Shown here one piece after another: positions 1 through 12,102 of a stretch of DNA of 64,000 bases (its first letter is position 1; every line of letters starts with the position of its first letter). The stretch is from Tetracentron sinense (Eukaryota > Streptophyta > Magnoliopsida > Trochodendrales > Trochodendraceae), in contig CM026556.1 of the NCBI GenBank assembly GCA_015143295.1, positions 23,126,547-23,190,546 on the forward strand, read 5' to 3'. Position numbers and translations under genes: made by a program. The notes beneath the pieces were generated by a model. It saw only the letters and a program-made list of their open reading frames with translations. It had not been told where the DNA came from and did not search any database.

Positions 1-299
1 TCCCTATTGTTCTCTGGGTACATATTTGGACAATGAGGTACATTTGCCTCTTTTTCTTAATTATGTACTTAGAGAACCATAGGGAAATGCTGCCGAAATT
101 TCCTGAAAATTGACAGCGGATGTGTAGTTTTAATTCTTAGGGATTATGTATTCCTGAATGGGATAGGAACACCCCACCCAATAAGTACTCAATAACCATG
201 GTGCATGCATACATTATCCTAATTATTCCGGAGTCATTTCTGTATCATTCACTAATGATAGGTATATATTATCTTCTGTTGTTACCTGATAAAGTGACC

Positions 300-3200
300 A
301 TGGATAAAAGTTGGGTTTCTGCACACAGATGGAGTGGCGTATATAAAATGAGTGTGAACAATTTCTTGGATTTTGCGTTTAGTCAGTCACCACAACCTGG
401 CAGTACTATCAAGTGTCCATGTAAAAAATGTAGTAATCGATATTATTTGATACGACACAGTGTGTACGAACACTTGATTTGTGATGGATTCGATAAGCAT
501 TATGTCACGACTACTTAGATTTTCTACGGGGAAAGACCGCATCCTGGATCTTGAACTACCCAAGTTGTCAGGGTTGTGGATAACCCTGTAATAGATGATA
601 TGCAAGATATTGCACGCAGCGTTCAAACCCAATCGTGCATACCAAGTGAAAGTTGATGAGGGACCGAGTGAAACAATAGAGTCCTAACGCAGAAGCCGCA
701 AAATTCTATAAGTTTGTAGAAGATGCCGAGCAAGATTTGTATCCCGGATGTAAGAAATTCAGTAAACTATCTTTTATCGTCTGGTTATATAACATTAAGT
801 GTCTGAATGGATGGAGCGACAAATCATTCACGATGTTACTTGAATTACTGAAAGAGGCACTTCCCGAGGGTGAGACTTTGCCTGCATCCTTTTACCGAAC
901 TAAAAAGATAATCAGAGAATTAGGTCTTGGTTACAATAAGATTGATGCATGCCCAAACAATTGCATGTTATACTGGAAGGAACATGCCAATGATATTGCA
1001 TGTTCTGTTTGTGGAATTTCATGGTGGAAGATTGCGGACTCCTGTACAATGTCGTCATCTAGGAAGGAAGGCAGAATTCCAGCAAATTACGTCATTTTCC
1101 TTTAAAGCCTAGACTTCAAAGACTTTACATGTCAAACAAGATAGCTGGTTCCATGAGATGGCTTGCAGAGGGTCACACCCGAGATAGTGTTCTAAGGCAT
1201 CCAGCTGACTCTGAAGCCTGGCGACATCTTGACGAACGATACCATGAATTTTCTGCTGAACCTCGCAATGTCAGACTTGGGTTAGCAAGCGATGGTTTCA
1301 ATCCATTTGGTACCCTTAGTATCGCACACAGTACTTGGCCTGTTGTTTTGACTCCATATAATTTGCTGCCTTGGATGTGTATGAAGAAACCTTTTTTGAT
1401 GATGTCACTACTTATTCCCGGTCCTCGTGCTCCTGGTAATGACATTGTTGTATACTTACAATCACTTGTAGATGAGTTATTAGATCTGTGGACTGATGAA
1501 CTAAACACGTACGATGCGTTAAGTGGTCAAAATTTCTAGATGAGAGTAGCGTTATTGTGGACAATCAATGACTTCCCTGCATATGCGAACTTATTCGGAT
1601 AGAGTACAAAGGGCCGATACGCTTGTCCACATTACAATCGGAGCATATGTTCCCAGTACTTGAAACATGGTCGTAAGTTTTGTTATATGGGTCATAGACG
1701 ATTCTTGGGGTTTGGTCATAGATTTTGCAAGAACAAAACGTCATTTAATGGACAGGCCGAAACAAGACCTGCTCCTGTTGTACACACAGGGACCGAATTG
1801 TTGGGGCAAATACATGGTCTGAACATCCAATTTGGGAAGCATAAATCAAACACCTCAAGAGGAAAAAGAGTGCGCGATAGTAATGTTGAGAATATTGGAT
1901 GGAAGAAAGTAAGTATTTTCTTCAAATTACCTTACTGGGAGCATCTACTAATAATGCACAATTTGGATGTGATGCATATTGAAAAAAATATTTGTGATAG
2001 TATCATAGGGATGTTATTGAATATTGATGGAAAAACAAAAGACACTTGGAAAGCACGTCTCGACCTTAAAGAAATGGGTATTAGAATTGCACTTCATCCA
2101 CATGCGGTAGGAGAGAAAACATATTTGTCTGCTGCATGCTTTACCATGTTAGCAGATGAGAGAAGTATTTTCTGTAACGTACTAGCAACGGTGAAAACTC
2201 CAGATGGATATGGGCCAATATTTCAAGATGTGTGAACCTGAAAGAGCGAAAATTATCAAGGTTGAAAAGCCATGACTGCCATATCTTAATGCAATAGCTA
2301 CTCCCATTGGCATTGCGGAAAACATTGCCAAGGAATGTTAGTGGATCATTGATTGAGTTGAGTAGATTCTTCAGAGGGTTATGCTCTAAGGTTGGCACCA
2401 TCAAAGAATTCACAGAACTTGAGGCTGGATGTGTAGTTACACTTTGCAACCTTGAGAGGATTTTCCCACTTGCATTCTTTGACATCATGGTACATCTAGC
2501 CATCCATTTGGCAGGCGAGGCCAGGATTGCAGGTCCAGTAGAGTACCAATGGATGTACCCAATCGAGCGGTAAGTGTTACACATTAAGTTCGTATTTCCT
2601 GCAATATGTTATTACAACAAGACTATTCTGTTATACGACATTCACATTTTATTCTTTCTATAACAGATACCTCTATACATTGAAATCATATGTACGTAAC
2701 AGAAGTAAACCAAAAGGTTCTATAGTAGAGGGATATTTTGCTGAAGAATGTGTCACTTTTTGCGCAAGGTATGTGCACGATTCTGAAACAAAGTCCAACC
2801 GTGTAGCTCGCAACTATGATGCAGATGGGGTTTCGGATATACAACGGATTGTCAATTTTTTCTACATCTAGTCGTGTTATTGGAAAAGCGGTGATGGCAT
2901 ATTTATCTGCTGAAGTATCAACGCAAATATACTGTTATATCCTGTTCCATTGTCCTGAAGTGGCACCATTTATTGGGTAAGGCGACTCCACTTTGTATTT
3001 ATATTCATCGAAAGCACTTACATGTGGTATTCACTAATTAACCACGATGATTGAAATGCAGGGCACACTTGGAAAAGGTAACGGCTGAAAATCATCACAG
3101 GCGGCCAATTGACATTGACCACATCCATAATAGAGAATTTCCAAATTGGTTTGTGTCAAATGTTAGTAATATATGAGAACTATGTTTGAGGTTGCAACAA

Positions 3201-3943
3201 AGTTTATTATTTTGACTGTTTACTAACGTGAATTACTGAATACTAATAAGTTCATACGTTGATTGGTGGAAGTCCAAAGCATCTACGTAATGATCTAAAA
3301 TGGTTTGCTCATAGCCCACCGAATATTGCATGCTATTTTCAACGGTTTGTCATCAATGACTTTCGGTTTCGAACAAAATCCGTTGATACCAAGAAGACGC
3401 AAAATAGCGGCGTGGTCCTGACCGCAGAGAAACCGTGAACAGGTGATGTAACATACTATGGCATTTTGCAAGAAATAGTTCAAGTGGACTATTACAAATG
3501 TTGTGTTATTTAAATGTGATTGGGTAGAAGTTATGTCTCAAGGTAGGAGCATTAAGGAAGATGATTTCCAATTGACACTTGTAAATCTGACACGGATGCT
3601 AAAAACCGATGAATCTTTTGTACTTGCCTCACAAGCAATGCAAGTCTTTTATGTCGAAGACCCATTAGAAAAAGACTGGCATGTCGCTATTCAATTCAAA
3701 CCAAGGAAATACTTCGACATGCGAGCGGGAGTTCCTCCAAATTTGGTCGAGGCATAGCCCGAAATCGTGCAACCGAATGTTGTAAGAATGGACGACATTG
3801 GACTGGGTGTTGAAAATATTAGTGATATTAGGGCAGATATCCCTGGAACAACAATTGATGTACCTCTAACTATCACCAAGGCGGAGTCTTTACATGACCG
3901 CTCAAGCAATTCCAAAGACAATGATGATGAACTCTCTGTATAG
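300..3943 (+). pseudogene. CACTA transposase TNPD/TNP2, decayed
   Basis: The ATG at 300 opens a transposase-associated domain (MDKSWV start, CPCKKC motif near residue 40). The TNP2 transposase domain follows in pieces: 737-1105, 1129-1539 (DGFNPFG, WPVVLTPYN, GNDIVVYLQ) and 1660-2235 (LDVMHIEKNICD, a family signature). A DUF4218 segment follows (2307-2573, GPVEYQWMYPIER), then an exon at about 2665-2870, and a DUF4216 segment (3503-3943) with LFKCDWVEV and QVFYVEDPLEKDWHVA. The order matches plant TNPD. In-frame stops and frameshifts split the reading frame, for example after 518, 1539 and 2235, so it cannot make a full transposase. Intron-like gaps near 2574-2660 and 2950-3060 have plausible AG acceptors. 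In an intact element this protein would cut and join the CACTA termini. Confidence 0.88.
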
Positions 3944-4488
3944 ACACTTTATGTAATAACATTTTTGTAGAGAAATATAATGTTCGTTTTCTATATTGGA
4001 ACTCATTGTTTATCTTTGTTACAACAAGACATATGCTTACCACCCTTTTATATTATGTCTCACAATGTTCGTGAATCCTTTTCGTTATTGTTACAACAAG
4101 ACTTATTGGATGACTAAATAAGACTACTAAATGCTCTACAATTCTTGGCTTGTAAACTCGTCTTCAGACTATACTAATAATGATGAACAACAGCCCCTGG
4201 ATAGGCCAAATTCATGACCTTATCATATTTTGAAAACAAGAGTTAATAAATATAAATAAATGAACAAGCGTCTCCTCATAATACACTCACCAACTCACAG
4301 AAATAACTTACAACTTCACAAGTTCATTATCTGACTACATGGAAAACTGCGTGATTTTGCAAATTGTTACTTGTGACTAGAAACAACTTAAAACTTCACT
4401 TCAATTGCATGGATTTTTACACTTTGAATTAATGCTTTCTGACATGTTAATTATATTGTATCTTTCTGTATTGCACTGTAATAGCAGG
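3944..4488 (+). other. Non-coding spacer between TNPD and TNPA
   Basis: AT-rich DNA between the two transposase genes. I see no conserved reading frame or terminal repeat in it. It probably holds the end of the TNPD transcript and the 5' leader of the TNPA gene. Confidence 0.5.
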
Positions 4489-6310
4489 ATGCAGACCTTT
4501 TTTAGACGCCCGCATAGGGCATGCGAGGCCTCATCTTCTTCTAGGGTTGGTACATCCTCCCCCAGCCTATCGACCCCAACGATCATGAGATGGAGCAGGC
4601 AGGGGCATCCATCCAGCAGGACGCAACAGGGCCTACAGCAGGTACATATTCCATTGAACTACAATTTATTTACCACTATTGCATTAATTTTCATCTTTAT
4701 TATGCATGATTATGGCATTACATTTCTTGCACAACACCTCGCAGACGTGGTAGGGGTGCTAATAGGATGCCACCCCCACCCCCACCAGGGGAAGGCATGG
4801 CCGTTGTGAAAGTTAACAAGTTGGGGCAGCCCTGTGGGACGTCGGGGACGAAGCTTACCACAGCAATAGGGGTCCTGGTGAAGGACGGGGATATCATCCC
4901 AGTAGGGATATATATAGACTGGAGGCATGTCCCTCAAGAGAGGAAGCAGAGGTTGCTAGACATCATATTGGTAAGAACAATGTGTGTTTTTCCTTGTGTT
5001 ATTTCTTTCCTTATTTTCACATTCAATGTACTGACTCTAATGTTGTGGTTGCCTTTATTATTTTGCAGACTACTTATCACATCCCCGATGAGCGGATGAG
5101 GAATTAGGTCTTGCAGAAGGCCAATATGTTGTGGAAAGCGTGGAAGAAGCGGTTGTATGATAAATGGTATAAGCTGGAGCGCCCACTACAAGCGCAGTAT
5201 GTTCATATGTCTAATAGGGTTCAGCCTGACCAGTGGAGGGCACTTGTGGACCATTGGAGGACAGAAGAGGCCATAGTATGCACACATTTTCAGCATTAAT
5301 CTTCTATCATCAATACATTCAGCATACTAATTGAATGATGTCATGTAAATATTAGGCTACCAGGGAGAGGAATAGGCAGAATCGAGCGAATTTGACTATG
5401 TCTCATACAGCTGGGACGAGGCCTTATGCCCATTACAGGGAGACAGAGGTATAGCTATCATAGAATCATTTAGGTTCTAAACCTTCAATTAATGTTTTCG
5501 ATATGAATTTCATTACGAAGTTATTAATACCCTCTCAAATTGTTCATGAAGCGTGTAAACCATCCTGAGGGGTAGGAGCCGGACTGGCTACATATGTTTG
5601 GGGTCTTTCATACACGCTGGGATGGGACTTTCGTCGATCAGACATCACAGCAGTTGCATGTATTTTTATTGCTGTATTCATTCATTATTATTGGTATAGA
5701 TGCATGCAAGTTATGTTTTTATTGTTAGGTTTGAGTATCATAATTCACGATATATCTATGACTGCAGACGCAGATGACTGAGCGATTGAGTCAGCACCCT
5801 GAGGGCACGGAGAGTAGCACTGCCTAAAATAAGGTATTCACCCATGTGATGGGTCCAGAAGGGCACGAGCGTGTCCGCACTTATGGATTGGGTGTTACAC
5901 CCTCATAATTCCACGCTCCAGATGTAGATCACTGGAGGCGGAGGGTACATGATGCTGAGGTCGTGTAGCATGAGGCAGAGGCAGAGGCAGCACGACGGGA
6001 GGCAGAGGCCGCGCGACTGGCAGTAGAGGAAGCGAATAGGGCGACTGTGTCCAGATTGGAGGCCGAGATGGCTAAGCACCGACAGTTCTTTGCGGAGATT
6101 GCAGGGTTTTTCCAGACTGGCACTTTCCCATCCTTCTCCAGTGGACCATCCCAGTTTCACACTGGGGGACCATCCCAGTCCTACCCCGGGGGACCATCCC
6201 AGTTTCACACTGGGGGACCACCCAAGCTCTACCCCGGGGGACCACCCAAGTTCCGTCCACCTCGTGATGATGACGATGCCACACAGCCCCCCGACTTCCC
6301 CCTTGATTAG
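4489..6310 (+). pseudogene. CACTA TNPA-like second protein (plant transposase, Ptta/En/Spm type)
   Basis: Spliced-looking exons: 4489-4641; about 4745-4971 (NKLGQPCG, GDIIPVGIYIDWRHVP); about 5069-5277 (WKAWKKRLYDKWY); 5355-5450; 5550-5660; and 5766-6310. Most are flanked by AG/GT dinucleotides. The text fits the Transposase_24 family, whose members bind subterminal repeats in En/Spm elements. The C-terminal exon has an Ala/Glu-rich, probably coiled-coil stretch (REAEAARLAVEEANR) and then five Gly-Gly-Pro-rich octapeptides before DFPLD and the stop at 6310. Several in-frame stops (in the exons at 5069, 5550 and 5766) show it is dead. Function as TNPA is inferred from family and position downstream of TNPD. 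Confidence 0.75.
6143..6262 (+). repeat. Five 24-bp tandem repeats coding Gly-Gly-Pro octapeptides
   Basis: GGACCATCCCAG-type units start at 6143, 6167, 6191, 6215 and 6239, exactly 24 bp apart. They keep the TNPA frame and give a repeated GGPSQ/GGPPK octapeptide near the C terminus. The period suggests slippage that kept the frame. Confidence 0.9.
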
Positions 6311-7084
6311 AGATATTTTTTCACATGCTTGGTTGGCATGTGAAGAGTTACACCAGACTTCATTTTTCATGTTTCTGTTAATCTTTTTGCTCTTTTGACA
6401 TTTTAGATTGATGAATTGTGTCATTTGGTTTTCATATGTTCAGGTATTTGCTTCTGATGAATTGTGTCATTATAAATTACTATGTGTATGCATTTGTATT
6501 ATATTATCCCCAGAAAGCATAGTCTATGGTCATGCTTTTTTGATTTTAACCTTTAATCGAGACAGGTGATTTACATATGTATACATTTTCACGTTCCGAT
6601 CAGGTAAGCCAAAGTTTATTTTTGACTGAACATTGGTGTTGTGTGTCATGTGAGAGAAGTGTTCATTGAGGTTAATGGACTAGAGTTCCACTATTTATGT
6701 CTAGGTTATTCATATTTAAGTTCATGTTTTGTTGCTAAGTACTCAAATAAGGTGATTGCTTGGCTGAACTAAAGTGAGGAACCGTTTTTCTTCATGTAAA
6801 CCTGCCCTCTTAAAAAAACTCATTTTAAATGAGATATTAAGTAATTAAGATATTGAGTAATTTACATCTTATTGATTTACGCTTTTAATTTCAGAACGAT
6901 AAGCTCTCACCCTCTCCGTAGAGCTGGGGTGGTCCTTCTCGAACATGGTTTCTACAAGTAATGTCAAGTTCAATCTGTAACGACTAACTGCACCAAGATA
7001 GAATGCTAATTTGCAACTTGTATTTGTATGCTACATTCTTTTCTTTTCATTGTCGTTTTCCATGCATTGACTTGTCCTTTTTTT
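6311..7084. other. Gene-free stretch in the CACTA element
   Basis: AT-rich, with no convincing reading frame, terminal repeat or RNA gene. It probably includes the TNPA 3' flank. There is a T-rich run just before the gypsy scrap at 7085. Confidence 0.4.
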
Positions 7085-7235
7085 TTTTTATAGTTCAAAC
7101 AAGAACAGTAAAGTTGTCAATGAGGTTTTGATTCAGTGGGCTCATTTGGCTCCTAAAGACACTACATGGGAGACTTGGCCTAAGATTCAAGGGAGGTTTC
7201 CAGATTTTCAACCTTGAGGGTAAGGTTGTCGACTT
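7085..7235 (+). mobile_element. Ty3/gypsy fossil: chromodomain tail of an integrase
   Basis: One plus-strand frame reads EVLIQWAHLAPKDTTWETW, then PKIQGRFPDFQ. This matches the C-terminal chromodomain end of plant Ty3/gypsy chromovirus integrases. Only this small tail is visible. It is an old fragment, and no terminal repeat can be assigned with confidence. Confidence 0.65.
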
Positions 7236-7599
7236 CCTATTTTAAAGTGTCAAAACTAAGTTACTATGGTAATATATATAAGGAAAGTCTTTTGATAAGC
7301 AATATAAATTGGTAAGGAAGATCCATTAGTTCTTAACCATAAAACATCATTCATGTGTGGTGTGCGTGAGTGAGTGTGTGGGGTGTGTGTTTCGTTTGTC
7401 TTGCCTCCAGCTATCGCCTTGTGGTGTAGTTGGGTTAACAATAAAAATTAGGATTGCCAAGATAAATCAAAATTAGGGTTCATGTCGAGAGAAACAAACC
7501 GACATATAAACATTCACATTTACCAATTAACAATGGACCTTTAACTCAAATCACATATTAATAAAATTAAAAAAAAAACTGCATAAACATTCAAATATG
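7236..7599. other. Gene-free stretch, GT-rich then A-rich
   Basis: Contains a GTGTGTGTGG-type simple stretch near 7360-7395 and A-rich DNA. If the gypsy tail at 7085 and the gag scrap at 8430 belong together, this could be LTR sequence, but I see no boundary that proves it. Confidence 0.35.
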
Positions 7600-8001
7600 T
7601 CATAAACAAACCCATCCCAACCCAAATCTCCAACCAGACCAAACCAACTGGTACTCTCATGAAGGCGTCCATCTCACCCTACTACGGTGGCCATGGCCAT
7701 CACAAATCATCCATTAATAAGAGGGTTTTTCATTTTAGATCGTCCAAATCTGCCAAAAGCCCCTTGTATGCTCTTCGTTGATTTATGTGATCTGACAATC
7801 AACAATAGAGCACTAACTAAGATTACTTTCAGATCTGCCATAAACAAACCCATTCCAACTCAAATCTCCTACACAACCAACCCAGTAGGTACTCATATGT
7901 AGGCGTCCGTCTCACCCCCTACTGTGTCGTCTCTTATCATCTCAAATCCGCCATTAAGAATAGGGTTTTTCATTTTAGATCGTAGTTAGTTTAAATCTGC
8001 C
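7600..8001 (+). repeat. Imperfect direct duplication of about 155 bp
   Basis: A block at about 7600-7755 (CATAAACAAACCCATCCCAA through AGGGTTTTTCATTTTAGATC) recurs at about 7841-8001 with substitutions and small indels, offset by about 240 bp. No coding function is seen. Confidence 0.8.
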
Positions 8002-8429
8002 AAACGTCCCCCCATTATGTCCATCATACTATTTGGAGCATTTTCATTTATCAATCCTCTTGTGCAATTTGAGAGTCCCAAGAACCAAGTTTTTTTGGAT
8101 CTGCAAGCCTGTAGGTGTCCCTGTCTGTGTACATCACATGGAACCACTCTCTCAACCATAGGAGACAATGTCCTTTAAATGTTGTATCTCTAATATTCAC
8201 TCCGCATCTCGCAACCTTCCAAGTTCCCTAGAGCTTAAGGATCAAAAGTTCAAAAGCATATACCAACTTAACAATCGAACACAGGACCTCCCACTTGGGG
8301 AAATGCATAGGAACCTCAACCACTAGTCATTCAAAAGGCTATGTATGTGTGTATGAAATGCACTGGTATTCATTTTTAATCAAATGTATATAGAAGGCAG
8401 CCCGAATCATCAAGACCCGATGGAAACAA

Positions 8430-8572
8430 TGATCACTATCCCTATGGCCAAGATCTCTTTTCCAAGATTCAATGACGAGGATCTAGTTGGATGGATCTAT
8501 ACTATTCAACAACAACATAAGTTCCATTATCAAACTGATGAAAAGATGACAATAATCACATTCTTCTGTTAG
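8430..8572 (+). mobile_element. Ty3/gypsy fossil: gag fragment
   Basis: The frame includes KISFPRFNDEDLVGWIY followed by QQQHKFHYQTDEKM. This fits the start of the retrotransposon gag domain of plant Ty3/gypsy elements (pattern PxFxGxDPxGWI...FFxxH). Only a short piece remains, and the element is broken. Confidence 0.6.
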
Positions 8573-9179
8573 TTGGTGAGTTTTAATAATTTTTAAAAAA
8601 AATTGGGACTTTCCATAAAGATAGGTTCACTTAAAAGCTAACATTTTCACTTTTATGACTTTTGACTTATTGAGAAGTTATTCTTTTAAGTACCAAATCA
8701 AAAAAAAGTGTCAAACCAACTATATTTTGACCAACTTTTGACTCGTAAAAATCACTGAAAGCCAATTTAGAAATGTTTCCAAATACTACTTGTTTGAATT
8801 TAACTTCAAACGAGACCTTATGAGAAAGTATAATAAAAGAGAAGGGAAGGGAAGTAGGAAACTTGGGGAATTGAAAAGTTAATGAATAAAGAGATTGATC
8901 TTTGTCCTATTAGATCAACTAATTGTTACGGTACATTTATGTTTTTTGGTTGAAACACAAATAACACACACTCACTACACTCACACACACCCAACACACA
9001 CACTCCCTAGGCCTATCATTTGCGTCATATCAGGACTCATGCAACAAGCGAGTCCACCCTCAAGTTATGGCTTTTTTTTATGACTCGGATATCCCTATCC
9101 ATTTGGATTGGGACTGATCATTAATCATTACATATACTTCATACTGAATAGAACCAGTTAATGCACTTTCTTCATCTAA
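8573..9179. other. Gene-free stretch with a CA-rich simple repeat
   Basis: AT-rich DNA with no supported gene. Position 8960-9003 is a run of CACACA/CACTCA units. The rest shows no terminal repeats that I could pair. Confidence 0.4.
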
Positions 9180-9298
9180 GGTATCATATACCAAACACTA
9201 GAACGATGATTCATGCAAAACTGAAAGGACCTGGATCTTGGTATCAAATACCAGACTAGAGTGATGATTCATTCAGAACTAAAAGGACCTTGGATCTT
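9180..9298 (+). repeat. Two tandem copies of a 60-bp unit
   Basis: GGTATCATATACC...GGATCTT at 9180-9239 is repeated at 9240-9298 with about 85% identity by eye. Each unit starts with a small GGTAT/ATACC palindrome. Confidence 0.8.
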
Positions 9299-9662
9299 TC
9301 AAATTTCAGGATGCAAGCTCAGGTAAAGAAGGAAATATTCCTTTTATCCTATTTAGTATAAGTAGATAATTCACATAAATGGATGATTTGACCACCACTT
9401 GTAATTTACTTTCTTTCTTTTTAGGCTTGATGAGAACTGATAAGAGTTGCAAATTGAGATTGTTGAATTTTCTGCCAGCAAAATTCCAGTCCATGGTTGC
9501 CACGTGGTGGATAGTCTGTATGAGCACTGAGATTTTGAAATGAATTTAATTGAAGCTGTGATGTTGTGTATATTAAAGGGTATATGTATTTTGTTTATTC
9601 GTTGTTATGGCCTATGGGTGCATTTTACAAGTGGTGGGATGAAGCTGTGTGCAACAGGTTAC
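9299..9662. other. Gene-free stretch within the CACTA 3' region
   Basis: No supported gene. The DNA is AT-rich and ends at the 28-29-bp repeat array. Confidence 0.4.
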
Positions 9663-9830
9663 GTTATTGAAATGTATGAAAACAGGTTACATTATTGAAA
9701 TGTATGAAAACATATTACATTTTTCAAATGTATAAAGACAGGTATATTATTCAAATGTATGAAAACATATACATTGTTGAAATGTATGAAAACAAATACA
9801 TTATTGAAATGTATGAAAACAGGTTACAGG
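9663..9830 (+). repeat. Tandem array, about six copies of a 28-29-bp unit
   Basis: Unit TTATTGAAATGTATGAAAAC plus ATATTACA-like ends, repeated from 9663 to 9830 with drift. The short frame running through it is a by-product of the repeat, not a gene. Confidence 0.88.
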
Positions 9831-9879
9831 TGACAGGATATGGCATGAGATTCAGGGTACTGGTTATAAAAAAAAAATA

Positions 9880-10324
9880 TATCAGAGATGGAAATATTTC
9901 CGTCTCTAATGTTAAAGGTGACGTAGATGCCAGTATTAGAGATGGAAATAATTTCGTGTCAAAAATATATTAGACACGGAAAATTTCCATTTCGAATAGT
10001 ATTTGAGATGGAAATATTTCCGTTTCTAATAGTATTTGAGACGGAAATATTTTTGTGTTTAATACTATCTTAAGACACGAAAAATTGTGACATCATATAT
10101 AATTTCATATTTACAGTAATTATTATTAGACACAGAAATAATTTTGTATCTGATAATATTATTAGAAACAGAAAATTAATTTCCATGTCTAATAGCATCA
10201 GTGACGAGAGCAACTGTCACGGTTTAGACACGGTTATTATTTATGTGTCTAATACTATTAGACACAGAAATTTCATATTAGACACGGAAAATTTTCGCTG
10301 TTGCTCAGGTATTTTGTTGTAGTG
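9880..10324 (+). repeat. CACTA subterminal repeat array and 3' terminus
   Basis: A dozen or more copies, in both orientations, of TTAGACACGGAAAT / ATTTCCGTGTCTAA and the variant GAGATGGAAATATTTCCGTC. They often pair head to head to form palindromes. The array ends in TTTTGTTGTAGTG (10312-10324), a CACTA terminus. In this superfamily such arrays are the binding sites of the TNPA-type protein. Confidence 0.85.
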
Positions 10325-10740
10325 TCTGGTGTTAGATGAAAAACACTGACTTAGCATTTAATGTATTTAATGCTTGTCTGTTCCAGCTGCCTTTCGACCC
10401 CAGATTAACCTTACGAATTGTAGGCTCACAGGTGTGACACGTAAGACTCAAAATCTGTCTGACATATCTGGTAATGAGTGTAAAGCAAGTGGCATGGTCA
10501 TCCATGGCTCTATGGGTATACAGAGCTAAACCTATAAATACCCCGAGAGACCTAGTGCCTAAGCATCGCAAAATTTCGCATTGCTCACTCTTATTGCTCC
10601 AATTTTCTTACTGTTCATCATCTTCTTCATCTTCTGACTTTTGCATCAGAGGGTATTATAGGGTGCAAACCCTTCTCTCCTTTACCTCATCAGCAACTAG
10701 AGCTTTGCTATCTTCCTTCTACCAGTAAACCGGTGAAATT
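10325..10740 (+). promoter_or_regulatory. Promoter-like block with TATA box, perhaps an LTR remnant
   Basis: A canonical TATAAATA sits at 10533-10540, followed by a C/T-rich leader and the phrase CTGACTTTTGCATCAGAGGG at 10635-10654. A TATA box followed by GACTTNNGCATCNGAGGG is common in LTRs of Tat/Athila-type Ty3/gypsy elements, so this may be the remains of an LTR next to the CACTA end. No TG/CA ends or target duplication could be fixed. Inference only. Confidence 0.35.
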
Positions 10741-12093
10741 ATTGTATCTAAAATCTGCAAAACAAAAGATGCAAAAAAGATAGATGAATAGACAACCAGA
10801 CCCCAAATATACCAACATACCTGGAATTTTTCAACTTTGGTTGGTGGTGATAAACGAGCAGTTTCATTACCCATACGCCATTTTTAAGAAGAAATACTTT
10901 ATGATTAGGATTAGTTGAAATTAATTTATAAATATATTGAATAAGTAAACGTTTTAAAAATTATAAAATTAGTAAAAAGATGCAAACATGAATAAGCCCA
11001 TGGCTCAACCGAATGGTGCCTCAATATTGTGGGTTCAACCCTATCTTATTAATCCCATTCACCTACTAAAATTGGAAGAAAACAAGGTTTAAAAGATGAA
11101 AGAATTCAGGTTCATAGTTTTCTCTCACTTAGACATTTTGCTCCAATATTACAGCTGAATGAATGATTTCAAATCCAAAGTCGATATGATCTCCACCTCC
11201 TAAGCTTTAGTAGAACATCCGTTATAAATACGTGAACTCCCATTGATGCAATATGTAGGGAGATTTCATGGCTTCTTGCTAAGACAACCCTAGGAGAGTG
11301 GTGCTGACTTGTTGCAATGCACCACCCAAGATTAAAGCTATCCAATATCAGCTGGGGTTATGACAGGAATATATAGCAAATACTGATGGTAGGCATGGCC
11401 CTAATTCCAGAGATGAAAAGAAAATAAGTAAGTATTGCATCAATGAAATCTGGGTTCTTATGATAGTAGCTCCTTAACTTGATTTTGAAGGTAAGATAGC
11501 TTACAAGGAATTCTACAGTGTCTCCATGTGAGAACAGAATTGGACCCTCCATCAAATCAGATACTTACTTGTTTTACAAGGACTCTTTTAAATAGAGTCC
11601 TTGTTAACCGAGAACACATAATAATGATTACTTAACATAGAGTTTTGCAATAAGTAATATACTACATATTTGATAGCGAGTTCATAAATCAACCATCACA
11701 TACTCAATCCGATAAAGATAAAACATAGAGTCTAAAAAGTTCTAAAAAAAATAATTTAGACTCACCTGTATCAGTATTAGTTTGAAGCAAGATCTTCAAG
11801 AACACAGGAACCCTTCTATCACAACGAGCTTGCATGTAAAATATAATGTTAGTTTACCATTGCTAATGATTCTTTGTTTGACTCGCTTGTATCAGTTTGA
11901 AGCAAGATTGTCTCAAGAACACAGACACGTTACTGATGTGATTCTTTCTTCAAACACAAGAAGAGATAGGAAGAAAGTTCTTGTGGGGAGGGGAGTGCTC
12001 TACATGAGATTATTAAAGTTTTTAATTTTAATTATTGGCCTAATTAAAGAGTAAGTAGGCACATATAAAGTTTGGTATATTCTAAGTTATTTA
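10741..12093. other. Gene-free intergenic stretch
   Basis: No supported gene. A block of about 45 bp around 11763-11808 (GTTTGAAGCAAGAT...CAAGAACACAG) recurs at 11882-11926. A GGGTTCAACCC sequence at 11031-11041 resembles a tRNA B box but has no convincing partner. Confidence 0.4.
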
Positions 12094-12102
12094 TAAAATA
12101 AA

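Larger units (their letters stand above)
1..10324 (+). mobile_element. CACTA (En/Spm) DNA transposon, 5' end outside window
   Basis: Seen: a TNPD/TNP2-type transposase region (300-3943), then a TNPA-type gene (4489-6310), then an array of subterminal repeats ending in TTTTGTTGTAGTG at 10312-10324. That is the reverse complement of a CACTACAACAAAA terminus. The gene order, subterminal array and terminus are as expected for plant CACTA elements. No CACTA 5' terminus is visible in the first 300 bases, so the left end lies outside the window. The stretch 7085-8572 holds Ty3/gypsy scraps, so the element has taken later insertions. It is also possible, though less simple, that the 3' terminus belongs to a second CACTA copy. 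Both genes are decayed, so the copy is not autonomous. Confidence 0.85.

Noticed and set aside
6072-6284. Minus-strand frame through the GGP repeat
   Set aside because: Shadow of the TNPA-type C-terminal exon; repeat-driven.
8210-8330. Possible tRNA-derived SINE on the minus strand (GTTCGATT-like B box, TAGTGGTTGAGG)
   Set aside because: The A box fits poorly, and no poly-A or simple tail or target duplication was found.
9695-9973. Frame with repeated Met-Tyr-Glu-Asn peptides
   Set aside because: By-product of the 28-29-bp tandem array in the CACTA 3' region.
10993-11041. GGTTCAACCC B-box-like text
   Set aside because: No matching A box at the right distance, no cloverleaf, no flanking repeats.
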